Source of the DNA: Ancylobacter defluvii
GTDB taxonomy: Bacteria > Pseudomonadota > Alphaproteobacteria > Rhizobiales > Xanthobacteraceae
Length of the DNA stretch: 64,000 bases
Reading direction: 5' to 3'
Assembly: GCF_018390605.1 (NCBI RefSeq)
Contig: NZ_JAHBGD010000010.1
Location: 26,354 to 90,353 of the forward strand
Shown: piece after piece, positions 53,460 through 61,662 of the stretch
How positions within the stretch are numbered: position 1 is the stretch's first letter
How the letters are laid out: each line of letters begins with the position of its first letter
Position numbers and translations under genes: made by a program
The notes under the pieces: model-generated
What the model saw: the letters and a program-made list of their open reading frames with translations, nothing else
Told to the model about the DNA's origin: nothing
Databases searched by the model: none

Positions 53460-55169
53460 TCAGCTGCCGGTCTTGAGGCCGATGCGGCTGCCGCCGAACT
53501 GGCGGGCAATGCCGATGGCGACCGCGATGATGATCATGTTGACGATGGCGAGCGCGGCGACGGGTTCGGTGTAGCCGGTCTCGTAGAGGTTGTAGACCGC
53601 CACCGCGAGGGTGATGGATTCGGAGGAGAACAGCAGGATCGAGGCGGAGAGCTCCTGGATCACCGGCACGAAGACCAGCAGCCAGCCGGCGAACAGGCCG
53701 GGCCGGATCAGCGGCAGGGTGATCTCCTTCATCCGCGTGCCCCAAGAGGCACCGAGGATCTGCGCCGCCTCCTCCAGCGAGGGATCGATCTGCCGCAGCG
53801 AGGAATTGGCGGCGCGCACCCCGAGCGGCACGTAGCGCCCGACATAGGCCAGCAGCAGGATGGCGAAGGTGCCGTAGAGCGCCACCGGCATCTTCAGCCA
53901 GAACTGCAGCAGCGCCACCGCCATCACGATGCCCGGCAGGCCGAGCGGGATCAGCGCGGCATAATCGAGCAGCTTGCGGCCGGGCAGCCTGGTGCGGATG
54001 TCGATCCAGGAGATCACCGTGCCGAGGACGACGCAGACGGTCGCGGCGATGGTGGCGAGCATCAGGCTGTTGAGGATCGCCCGGCGGGTGACGTCGTAAT
54101 CGACCAGGATGAACCGGTAGTTCTCCAGCGTCAGGTTCTGCCAGAAGCCGAGGCCCCAGCTCTTGGAGAACGACACCGCGATCAGCGTGCCATAGGGCAG
54201 CAGGATGGCGATGAAGAAGGCAACCACGCAGGCCGCGAACAGTACCCAGCGCCACGGGCCGAGATCCATCAGCTGCGGCCGCGCGCCCTTGCCGGCCAGC
54301 GTCACATAGGACCGCCGGGCGAGGAAGGCGCGCTGCAGATACAGCGCGATCACCGTGATGGCGATGAACAGCAGCGACAGCGCCGAGGCGACGCCATATT
54401 GCGGCGGGTAGTCGAACAGCGCGTAGATGCGGGTCGGCAGCGTGACGATGCGGCCCGGCAGGCCGATGATCGCCTGCGAGCCGAACAGCGCGATGGCGTT
54501 GACGAAGGCCAGCAGCGTGCCCGACAGCACCGCCGGCGCCACCAGCGGCAGGGTGATGGTGAGCGCGGTGCGCAGCTTGGAGGCGCCGAGGATCTGCGCC
54601 GCCTCCTCATAGGAAGCATCCACCGATTGCAGCGCCGAGGAGGCCAGCAGATAGACGAAGGGGAAGGTGTGCAGCACCGTGACGAAGACGAGGCCGCTCA
54701 TGGTGAAGATGTTGAAGCCGAGATCGATGCCGACCACCTCGCGCAGGAACACGTTGGCCACCCCGGCATTGGGGCTGAACAGGTTCACGAAGGCGATGGC
54801 GGTGAGGAAGGGCGGCGACAGGTAGGACAGCGTTGCGGTGAGCTGGATCAGCCCCTTGGCCGGTACATTGGTGCGGCTGACCGCCCAGGCCAGCGGCACG
54901 CCGATGGCGATGCTGAGCAGCCCCGTCCAGGCGCCGAGGATCAGCGAATTGCCGAGCGCCCGCAGATTGGCGGTGCTGCCGAGCGCGGAGACGAAGAAGC
55001 CGCCGGTCAGTCCCTTGTCCCACACGCTCGCCGCCACCAGCGACAGCACCGGCAGGACCACCAGCACGATCAGCGCGAGGATGGCCCCGCCGATGACCAG
55101 GCCTTCGAGGCCGAGCCAGCGTGGCAGGGCCGGCGCGCGCGAGGGCGGCGCGAGGGTAAGTAGAGCCAT
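53460..55169 (-). CDS. ABC transporter permease, two-domain (FbpB-like)
   Basis: A 569-residue permease with about twelve membrane helices in two homologous halves. Each half has an EAA-type cytoplasmic loop: DASYEEAAQILGASKLRTAL (first half) and DPSLEEAAQILGASWGTRMK (second half). One chain therefore supplies both transmembrane domains, as in FbpB/ThiP-type importers. It stands 100 bases after the FAH-family gene in the same direction and 17 bases before the ATPase gene. Confidence 0.93.
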   Translation of the reverse strand: MALLTLAPPSRAPALPRWLGLEGLVIGGAILALIVLVVLPVLSLVAASVWDKGLTGGFFVSALGSTANLRALGNSLILGAWTGLLSIAIGVPLAWAVSRTNVPAKGLIQLTATLSYLSPPFLTAIAFVNLFSPNAGVANVFLREVVGIDLGFNIFTMSGLVFVTVLHTFPFVYLLASSALQSVDASYEEAAQILGASKLRTALTITLPLVAPAVLSGTLLAFVNAIALFGSQAIIGLPGRIVTLPTRIYALFDYPPQYGVASALSLLFIAITVIALYLQRAFLARRSYVTLAGKGARPQLMDLGPWRWVLFAACVVAFFIAILLPYGTLIAVSFSKSWGLGFWQNLTLENYRFILVDYDVTRRAILNSLMLATIAATVCVVLGTVISWIDIRTRLPGRKLLDYAALIPLGLPGIVMAVALLQFWLKMPVALYGTFAILLLAYVGRYVPLGVRAANSSLRQIDPSLEEAAQILGASWGTRMKEITLPLIRPGLFAGWLLVFVPVIQELSASILLFSSESITLAVAVYNLYETGYTEPVAALAIVNMIIIAVAIGIARQFGGSRIGLKTGS

Positions 55170-55269
55170 TTTTCCTCCCGGAGCCGGCGCCTTGTTTGCT
55201 GCGCTTCGGCTTGTGCTGTGCGGGCCTCTCGCCCGCCCGATCTAGACGCGAGTACTCATGCGCAGAACA

Positions 55270-56130
55270 TCACGCGAACGGGTTGCTCAGGGTGCCGATG
55301 CCGCTGATCGACATGGTGACGTTGTCGCCGGCCTTGAGGAATTTCGGCGGCGAGAAGCCGAGGCCGACGCCGGCCGGGGTGCCGGTGGCGATGAGGTCGC
55401 CGGCCTCCAGCGTGGTGCCGGCCGAGATGGTCTCGATCAGGCCGGGAATATCGAAGATCAGGTCGCGGGTGTTGGCATCCTGGCGCAGCTCGCCATTGAC
55501 CCAGGTCTTCACCTGCAGGTTCTCGGCATCGACCTCGTCGGCGGTGGTGATCCACGGCCCCATCGGGCAGAAAGTGTCGAGCGCCTTGCCGAGGAACCAC
55601 TGGCGGTGGTTCTTCTGCCGGTCGCGGGCGGTGACGTCGTTGATGATGGTGTAGCCGAAGATGTGCTTGTGGGCCTCAGCACGGGAGATGTCGCGCCCGC
55701 CCTTGCCGATGACGATGGTCAGCTCGACCTCGTAATCGACCGAGCTGGTCACCCGAGGATGGGTGTCGACGGTATCGCCCGGCCCCACCACACAGGTGCC
55801 GGGCTTGGTGAACACCGCCGGATAGTCGTCGATCTCCGCCCCCTTCACCGCCCCGGCTTCATAGCCGGAATTGGCGAACTCCCGCGCATGATCGCGATAG
55901 TTCTTGCCGACGCAGAAGATGTTGCGGCGCGGCCGCGGGATCGGCGCGAGCAGCCTGACCTCGGCGAGATCGGCACCGTTGCCGTTCATGCGGATCGCGG
56001 GGGCGATCTCGTCGAAGCGGGCGATCAGCTCCACCATGTCGGCGGCATCCACGCGATAGATCCGCTCCGCCTCGGCGTCGACCAGCCCGACGCTCTCCTT
56101 CCCCTGATGGACATAAGTGGCGAATTTCAT
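55270..56130 (-). CDS. fumarylacetoacetate hydrolase (FAH) family protein
   Basis: A 286-residue FAH-fold protein. The metal ligands lie in DYEVELTIVIGKGG and GYTIINDVTARDRQ, with FCVGKNYRDHAREF and STGTPAGVG-like ATGTPAGVGLGF also typical. FAH proteins cleave or hydrate beta-diketo and 2-oxo acids (fumarylacetoacetate, acylpyruvates, 2-oxopent-4-enoate). Start ATG 56130. It is the first gene of a minus-strand cluster with the ABC importer and an alpha/beta hydrolase, directly behind two GntR-type operators. The exact substrate cannot be told from sequence. Confidence 0.88.
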   Translation of the reverse strand: MKFATYVHQGKESVGLVDAEAERIYRVDAADMVELIARFDEIAPAIRMNGNGADLAEVRLLAPIPRPRRNIFCVGKNYRDHAREFANSGYEAGAVKGAEIDDYPAVFTKPGTCVVGPGDTVDTHPRVTSSVDYEVELTIVIGKGGRDISRAEAHKHIFGYTIINDVTARDRQKNHRQWFLGKALDTFCPMGPWITTADEVDAENLQVKTWVNGELRQDANTRDLIFDIPGLIETISAGTTLEAGDLIATGTPAGVGLGFSPPKFLKAGDNVTMSISGIGTLSNPFA

Positions 56131-56142
56131 CGTCGGCCCTTT

Positions 56143-56156
56143 ATTGGTTGACCAAT
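56143..56156. promoter_or_regulatory. GntR operator 1 (ATTGGTTGACCAAT)
   Basis: A palindrome with perfect arms ATTGGT/ACCAAT, 13 bases before the FAH gene start, placed to block its transcription or early elongation. It has the same ATTGG-N4-CCAAW form as operators 2 and 3. Confidence 0.75.
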
Positions 56157-56174
56157 TCGTCAGTATTGGGCCAT

Positions 56175-56194
56175 ATTGGTTCTCCAATTGTCAA
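56175..56194. promoter_or_regulatory. GntR operator 2 with adjoining TTGACA element
   Basis: ATTGG-TTCT-CCAAT occupies 56175-56188. On the minus strand a perfect TTGACA (56194-56189) abuts it, so the operator would lie in the promoter spacer of the FAH cluster. The matching -10 is not clear. A further half site ATTGG lies at 56165-56169, ten bases away. Confidence 0.7.
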
Positions 56195-56225
56195 CCAGCC
56201 TTGTTGGCCTTCTAGCGATATTGCG

Positions 56226-56277
56226 TTGAAACGCAGCTCACATCCTTGTTTATGTGCTGGTCTATTGGTATACCAAA
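56226..56277 (+). promoter_or_regulatory. GntR gene promoter with operator 3
   Basis: TTGAAA (56226-56231), a 17-base spacer and TTTATG (56249-56254) form a plausible promoter. Operator 3, ATTGGTATACCAAA (56264-56277), follows just past the expected start point and 24 bases before the GntR start codon, consistent with autorepression. Confidence 0.65.
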
Positions 56278-56301
56278 TGCAAAGAACAAGGCGGGGAATG
56301 C

Positions 56302-56982
56302 ATGGATAGCGCGCTGATCGACCGGAAGCCGACGGGCCTGGTGCAGGACTTCCTGGCGCGTGCCATCGGCTCGGGCACCTATGGGCCGGGCGCCAAGCTG
56401 CCCACCGAGCGGGCGATCGCCGAGAAGCTCGGCGTGCCGCGCTCGGCGGTGCGCGACGTGCTGTCGGTTCTGGAAGCGCAGAAGAAGGTGGTGCGCATCA
56501 TCGGTTCCGGCACCTATGTGGCCAAGGCGTCGCCGACGGCCGAGCCGGTGCGGGCGCCGAGCGACGCCAGCCCGACCGAGATCATGGCCGCGCGCCTCAT
56601 CGTCGAGCCGCGGCTGGCGCAACTGGTGGTGATGAACGCCACCGCCGGCGATTTCGAGCGCATGGAGGCGTGCAACCGGCAGGCCGAAGCGGCCGACGAT
56701 TTCGAGGAATTCGAAAAATGGGACGCGGCGCTGCACCAGGCGATCGCCGAGGCAACGCATAACCGGCTGATGATCGCCATCTACGCCACCATCACCGCCG
56801 CCCGTGACCATGCCGACTGGGGCGAGCTCAAGCGTCGCTCCATCACCGCCGAGCGGCGCGACCTCTACCGGCAGGAACACCGCGAGATCGTCGCCGCGCT
56901 GCGCGCCCGCGATGGCCGCGAGGCCGAGGCCGCCACGGCCCGGCATCTCGTCCGGGTGAAGGCGAACCTGCTCGGAGAGTAG
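56302..56982 (+). CDS. GntR-family (FCD) regulator of the divergent catabolic cluster
   Basis: A 226-residue FCD-type regulator. Winged helix at about residues 8-75 (LPTERAIAEKLGVPRSAVRD, then VVRIIGSGTYVAK); FCD domain from about 95, with EKWDAALHQAIAEATHN and HREIVAALRARDG carrying the ligand/metal residues. Start ATG 56302 follows GGGGA. Three copies of ATTGG-N4-CCAAW between it and the divergent FAH gene match the TTGGT/ACCAA operator style of this family, so it most likely represses both directions until an inducer (probably the imported acid) binds. Confidence 0.88.
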   Translation: MDSALIDRKPTGLVQDFLARAIGSGTYGPGAKLPTERAIAEKLGVPRSAVRDVLSVLEAQKKVVRIIGSGTYVAKASPTAEPVRAPSDASPTEIMAARLIVEPRLAQLVVMNATAGDFERMEACNRQAEAADDFEEFEKWDAALHQAIAEATHNRLMIAIYATITAARDHADWGELKRRSITAERRDLYRQEHREIVAALRARDGREAEAATARHLVRVKANLLGE

Positions 56983-57015
56983 GCGCCCCAAGCGGATATT
57001 AGCCGGCTTATATCC

Positions 57016-58212
57016 TCACGCGATGACGTTGGCCTGCCGCAGCGCCGCGATCCGCTCGGGCGTGTAGCCCAGCACCTCGGCCAGCACCGCGTCGGTATGC
57101 TCGCCAAGGCCCGGCGGCACCGAGCGCACGCTCGGCGGCGCCTCGGACAGCCGCAGCGGGCTGCGCACCGAGCGGAAGCTGCCCAGCGCCGGGTGCGGCG
57201 TCTCCACCACGCTGCCGCGCAGCTGCGCCGTCTCGCTGGCAAACGCTTCCGACACCGCATGCACCTTGCCGGCGGGGATGCCGAAGCGGTGCAGTTGATC
57301 GAGAATATCGGCGAGCGTGAAGCCGGCGAACTTCGCCGACAGCGGCGGCAGCAGCGCGGCACGATTTTCCGCCCGGCCGCGATTGGTGACGAAACGCGGA
57401 TCGGCGGCGAGCTCGGGCGCATCCAGCACATTGACGCACAGCCGGCGGTACTGCTCGTCATTGCCGACCGCCAGCGCGAGCCGCCCGTCGGCGCAGGCGA
57501 AGATCTGGTAGGGCACGATGGAGGGATGCGCATTGCCGAAGCGCTTGGCCTCATTGCCGGTGTTCAGATGCGCCGAGGCGACATTGGCCAGCAGAAACAG
57601 CGCCCCGTCCATCAGCGCGATGTCGATCGCCTGTCCCTGCCCGGTACGCTCGCGCATGTAGAGCGCGGCGAGGATCGCCTGCACCGCGTTCATGCCGGAC
57701 ACCAGATCGACAAAGGCGACGCCGAGCTTCATCGGCTCGCCCTCGGCTTCGCCGGTGATCGCCATGAAGCCGGATTCCGCCTGGATGACGAAATCATAGC
57801 CCGGCCGGTCCTCCTGCGCATGGCCGCGGCCATAGCCGGAGATCGAGCAATAGATCAGCCGCGGATTGATCGCCCGGAGGTCCTCATAGGTGAGCCGGAA
57901 TTTGCGCAGGCTGGCGGGGCGGAAATTCTCGATGACGATATCGGCCTGCGCCGCAAGCCCGGCGATGATCTCCCGCCCCTCCGGCGTGGTGAGGTCGACG
58001 GCGAGGCTCTTCTTGTTGCGGTTGGCGGCAAGATAATAGGTGGCGACGCCGCCGGCGGCGGGCGGCGCCCAGGTGCGGGTGTCGTCGCCGGTGCCGGGAT
58101 TCTCCACCTTCCACACCTCGGCGCCGAGATCGCCGAGCGTCATCGTCGCCCAGGGGCCGGCGAGGACCCGCGACAGGTCGAGTACCTTGATGCCGTCGAG
58201 CGCGCCGGGCAT
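57016..58212 (-). CDS. class III CoA-transferase (CaiB/BaiF family)
   Basis: A 398-residue CoA-transferase that moves CoA between carboxylic acids. The start MPGALDGIKVLDLSRVLAGP, then TLGDLGAEVWKVENPGTGDD, and the catalytic Asp in the RPGYDFVIQAESG segment are typical, as is the QGQAIDIALMDGAL motif. Start ATG 58212 is preceded by GAGGGGG. It is convergent with the GntR gene and not obviously in the operator-controlled set. Formyl-CoA:oxalate and other dicarboxyl-CoA transferases look alike, so the acid is unknown. Confidence 0.88.
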   Translation of the reverse strand: MPGALDGIKVLDLSRVLAGPWATMTLGDLGAEVWKVENPGTGDDTRTWAPPAAGGVATYYLAANRNKKSLAVDLTTPEGREIIAGLAAQADIVIENFRPASLRKFRLTYEDLRAINPRLIYCSISGYGRGHAQEDRPGYDFVIQAESGFMAITGEAEGEPMKLGVAFVDLVSGMNAVQAILAALYMRERTGQGQAIDIALMDGALFLLANVASAHLNTGNEAKRFGNAHPSIVPYQIFACADGRLALAVGNDEQYRRLCVNVLDAPELAADPRFVTNRGRAENRAALLPPLSAKFAGFTLADILDQLHRFGIPAGKVHAVSEAFASETAQLRGSVVETPHPALGSFRSVRSPLRLSEAPPSVRSVPPGLGEHTDAVLAEVLGYTPERIAALRQANVIA

Positions 58213-58460
58213 GGAGACCCCCTCAGTTTCCGGGAGACGGCACATAGCGGTATCGGGTGTCCCTGGGCAAGCCGGCAAGGACGGGGCGCGGACGCGGGCG
58301 CACGGCACCACCGAGACGTGCTCCGCCCAAAGACCGGCGATGAAGCAACGCGTACGGGCCTGCATCCGCGAGCCCCTCCATCGCTATATTCAACAATGCA
58401 TGACGATGGAACGATGATGCGCAGGCGCGGCAGGCAGGCTGGAGTCGGCAGCGGTCCGCC

Positions 58461-59034
58461 GTGGCGGTGCGCCATGTCGCCTTCGAGGATCTCGGCAGCC
58501 TCGCCCGCATTCTCGATGCGCGCGGCCGGACGCTCGCCTATTGCGAGGCCAGCACCGACCAGCTGTCGCCCGCCTCCATCCGCGAGGCCGACCTCGTCAT
58601 CGTACTCGACGGCCCGATCGGCGTCGGCTACCGGCGCGCCTTCCGCTTCCTCGCCGGCGAGATGCTTCTCATCGAGCGCCGACTGGCGCGCGGACTGCCG
58701 ACGCTCGGCATCGGCATCGGCGCCCAGCGGATGGCGACGGCGCCGGACGGACGGGTTCAGCCCGGCGCGGCACGGACGACCGGCTGGGGCGAGGTGGCGC
58801 TGACCGCCGAGGGGCGGCGCTCGGCGCTGGCCCCGCTCGGCCTTCCCGATGCCAAGGTGCTGCACTGGCACGGCGACGGCCGACGACGTCGAGCTGCCGC
58901 CGGGCTTTCCGCCTAACCCGCCGGTGCCGGCGCACCGCCCACTCGCCATCCTGGCGGCGGCGAGGATTTTGCGCAGATCGCCGCCGCACGATGAACATGC
59001 CGGCTTGGCGAGCCGTGCCATCCGTTATAGATAG
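58461..59034 (+). pseudogene. decayed class I glutamine amidotransferase
   Basis: The first frame (58461-58916) encodes a GMP-synthase-like GATase1 domain: VRHVAFEDLGSLARIL, LVIVLDGPIGVGYRRAF and VLHWHGD. The nucleophile elbow, normally GICLGAQ, reads GIGIGAQ, so the catalytic Cys is gone. After VLHWHGD the frame is lost; the expected continuation (DDVELPPGFPPNPPVP) is found in another frame (shift of +1 near 58880) and runs on to 59034, still without the C-terminal His-Pro-Glu. Missing Cys, frameshift and lost C-terminus together mark a pseudogene. It ends just before tRNA-Leu. The 248-base gap before it (58213-58460) holds nothing recognised. Confidence 0.75.
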
Positions 59035-59042
59035 CTCCCCGC

Positions 59043-59129
59043 GCGGGCGTGGCGGAATTGGTAGACGCAGCGGACTCAAAATCCGCCGTCCTCACGGATA
59101 TGTCGGTTCGAGTCCGACCGCCCGCACCA
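59043..59129 (+). tRNA. tRNA-Leu(CAA)
   Basis: An 87-base tRNA including an encoded CCA. Acceptor arms GCGGGCG/CGCCCGC pair fully; D-loop GGAATTGGTAGAC; anticodon stem GCGGA/TCCGC with loop CTCAAAA (anticodon CAA, Leu UUG); a long variable arm typical of type II tRNAs; T-arm GTCGG-TTCGAGT-CCGAC. All parts are intact. tRNA genes are common integration sites, and both flanks here carry broken genes. Confidence 0.96.
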
Positions 59130-59337
59130 ATGAATAGCGACGCCGCCGCACCGGCTGCGTTGCCTCGCCCCGCCCTCCCCATTCATCTGCTTGCTGTCTG
59201 CTCGGACCCCGTTGCGCGGCCTCGTGCCGGCACGCGCCGCTGTCGATCAAGGAAACGGCAAGGGCCGCTGCGCGTTAAGCGTCTGGGAGCGCGCCGCCGG
59301 CGGCACGCGCCGGCCGGGCGTCTCCAGCGGAAGAACG

Positions 59338-59805
59338 ATGGAGAACAGCGCCATGAAGACCTCGAGGCAGGCGGCCGATACCGGAAGCGACGAGCCCTCC
59401 GTGCTCACCATCTCGCCGGAACAGGTGTGCTTCGTCATCGTCAAGGCACGGGAGTTCGACGCCAAGGACGTGGTGACTGATCCCGATCCGGCCTCCAACC
59501 CCACCGACGACCGCGATGCCGCCGTGCTGGAAGATCATGCCGACGATCCGGTCGTCGAGGAGCTGACCTCCTTCATCGGCGCCATGTCGGAGGATGAGCA
59601 GATCGATCTGGTGGCGCTGGCCTGGCTCGGGCGCGACGACCATACCGCCGAAGACTGGGCCGCGGTGCGCGAGGAGGCGACCGAGGCGCATAACCGGCGC
59701 ACCGCCGCCTATCTTCTCGGCACGCCGCTGATCGCCGACTTCCTCGAGGAGGGGCTTTCGCTGCTCGGCTATTCCTGCGAGGAGTTCGAGGCGGGACGGT
59801 TGTGA
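59338..59805 (+). CDS. DUF3775 family protein
   Basis: A 155-residue acidic protein. The core VLTISPEQVCFVIVKAREFD, DPDPASNPTDDRDAAVLEDH and LVALAWLGRDDHTAEDW, with TAAYLLGTPLIADFLEEGLS near the end, matches the DUF3775 family of unknown function. Start ATG 59338 follows GGAAG; an in-frame ATG at 59353 is possible. It follows tRNA-Leu by 208 bases (no feature seen there) and precedes the broken PfkB gene by 25 bases. Confidence 0.8.
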   Translation: MENSAMKTSRQAADTGSDEPSVLTISPEQVCFVIVKAREFDAKDVVTDPDPASNPTDDRDAAVLEDHADDPVVEELTSFIGAMSEDEQIDLVALAWLGRDDHTAEDWAAVREEATEAHNRRTAAYLLGTPLIADFLEEGLSLLGYSCEEFEAGRL

Positions 59806-59830
59806 ACCGTCGCGGGATGGCAGCCGATCC

Positions 59831-60679
59831 ATGGGTCATATCCTCGTCGCGGGCAGCGTGAATGTCGACCGGCTCTGGCAGCTCGACGCGCCGCTGCGCG
59901 CCGGAGCCCGCCTGACCTATCGCGGCAGCACGCTGCGATGCGGCGGCGGCGGCTTCACGACCGGCGCGGCGCTGCTGGCGCTCGGCCACGCCGTGACCAT
60001 CGCCGCGACGCTGGCCGATGACGGCCTTGGGCACGCCTGCTTCGACCGGCTCGCCACCCTCGGCTTCGACGTGAGCGGCGTGCGGTTCTTCGGCAGGCAC
60101 ACCACGCCGCTCGACATCTTCATCGACCCGTCCGGCGAGCGCACCATCCTCGCCCCGCGGAGCACCGAGGCCCGGCGGCTGGCGCAACTGCCGCACCCGC
60201 CGGCCGATCTGGTTTATGTGAACGTCCGCCGGATGCAGCCGGGAGCGCTGGCGGGGCTGGCCCCCGGCACCCGGCGGGTCGCGCAGGTTCCGCTGGAACC
60301 CCGCGAGCAACGGCCGGCGGATGTGCTGATCGGCGCCGCGCCGGATGGCGGCATCGACCTTGGCGGCGATGCATTCGCGCAGGCGCGGCGGATCGCCGGT
60401 CCGTCCCTCGCCACCCTGGTGCTGACCGACGGCCCCCGCCCGGTGTAGCTGTTCGCGGCGGCGGGCCGCTCCAGCGTGGAGGTCGCCGCGGTGGCGGCGG
60501 CGGACACCACCGGCGCCGGCGACGTGTTTGCCGCCGGCTATATCGATGCGCTGCTGCGCGAAATGCCCGCGCCCGAGGCGGCCCGGCACGCCAGCGCCGT
60601 CGCCGCCCGGTTCCTCGCCGACCGCGAAGCGTTCTGGAGTCAAACGCCGCTACAGGCACCGCTGGAGCCCGAGACCTGA
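59831..60679 (+). pseudogene. PfkB-family sugar kinase interrupted by an in-frame TAG
   Basis: The N-terminal part (59831-60445) begins GHILVAGSVNVDRLWQLDAP, with the sugar-binding GGGGFTTGAALLALGH stretch; the C-terminal part (60449-60679) has DTTGAGDVFAAGYIDALL, which holds the catalytic Asp and anion hole. Both are in the same frame and are separated only by the stop codon TAG at 60446-60448. Family proteins have an aromatic residue, often Trp, at this point, so a single TGG-to-TAG change explains the break. Rejoined, it would be about 282 residues, near normal for a ribokinase-like kinase. Sequencing error or suppression are alternatives to a true null allele. Confidence 0.75.
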
Positions 60680-60719
60680 CCCGCGGCCCGCCGAGGGACG
60701 AGGCTCCAACCCACCCCGC

Positions 60720-61382
60720 TCAATGCGCTTTCGGCGGTGCGCCGGCCGGAAACCGCGCCAGTGTGGCAATGACCTCGGCGTCGCTCAGCTGGGCGAAATC
60801 CCGATAGAAATGGCCGATGGCGCCGAACGGCTCCGGCGTGGCGAGGCAGACCAGCGTGTCGACCTCGACGCGCAATTCCTCCAGGACGTCGGCCGGGGCG
60901 ACCGGCACCGCCAGCACCAGCTCGGCGGGGCGGCGCCGGCGCAGCGCCCGCAGCGCCGCCTTCATCGTCGCCCCGGTGGCGATGCCGTCATCGATGACGA
61001 TCGCCACCCGCCCGGCGACCGGCACCGGCTGCCGCCCACCGAGATAGCGGGCCCGCCGGCGCTCGATCTCCGCCAGCTCATCGCGGCAGACCCGCTGGAA
61101 CGCCTCCTCGCCGACGCCGGAGCCGCGGATTACCGCCTCGTTGCGCACCACCAGCGGCTCGGCGCCATCGACCACCGCGCCGATGGCGAGTTCAGGCTGC
61201 CAGGGCAGCCCGATCTTGCGCACCATCAGCAGATCGAGCGGTGCCGCGAGCGCGTGGGCGATCTCCGCCGCCACCGGCACCCCGCCGCGCGGCAGCGCCA
61301 GCACCACGGGATGAAGCGGCCTATACGCCGCCAGCGCCGTCGCCAGCCGGCGTCCGGCATCGATCCGGTCCGCGAACATCAT
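60720..61382 (-). CDS. phosphoribosyltransferase-family protein
   Basis: A 220-residue type I PRTase-fold protein. The PRPP loop is VAIVIDDGIATGATMKAAL, and the N-terminal part has LALPRGGVPVAAEIAHAL and LLMVRKIGLPWQPELAIGAV. Such proteins are related to the ComF/Rv0571c type and are often stress-linked in Rhizobiales; no substrate base is known for them. It is convergent with the broken PfkB gene and divergent from the lysis-fusion gene. Confidence 0.85.
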   Translation of the reverse strand: MMFADRIDAGRRLATALAAYRPLHPVVLALPRGGVPVAAEIAHALAAPLDLLMVRKIGLPWQPELAIGAVVDGAEPLVVRNEAVIRGSGVGEEAFQRVCRDELAEIERRRARYLGGRQPVPVAGRVAIVIDDGIATGATMKAALRALRRRRPAELVLAVPVAPADVLEELRVEVDTLVCLATPEPFGAIGHFYRDFAQLSDAEVIATLARFPAGAPPKAH

Positions 61383-61662
61383 CGGCTGCCTCCTGCCGGG
61401 TCACCGCCGGCGGCGTGCAGGCGCCGGGGCGAGCGACGCCATATCGCAGAGCCGCCTCACGGCCAGAGATAGCGCCGGGCCTGATCCCGACAATGGCCCA
61501 GTGGCAAAGGTATCCCCGCACATTCGCCCACCAACCCGCGAGGCTGAAGATTCCGCCTGTCGGGTCTTCAGTGCTTGTGGTAACGTTATGACAGCAGTGC
61601 AGCCGACATCTTCCGGAAGAATATGACCTGACTAGCGTGACATGAACAGGCTGGGGGGCCTC
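61383..61662. other. 280-base divergent gap before the lysis-fusion gene
   Basis: No gene is supported. A small dyad TAACGTTA (61578-61585 region) and an AT-rich AGAATATG patch near 61616-61623 are the only promoter-like pieces. Promoters of both flanking genes must lie here. Confidence 0.3.
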
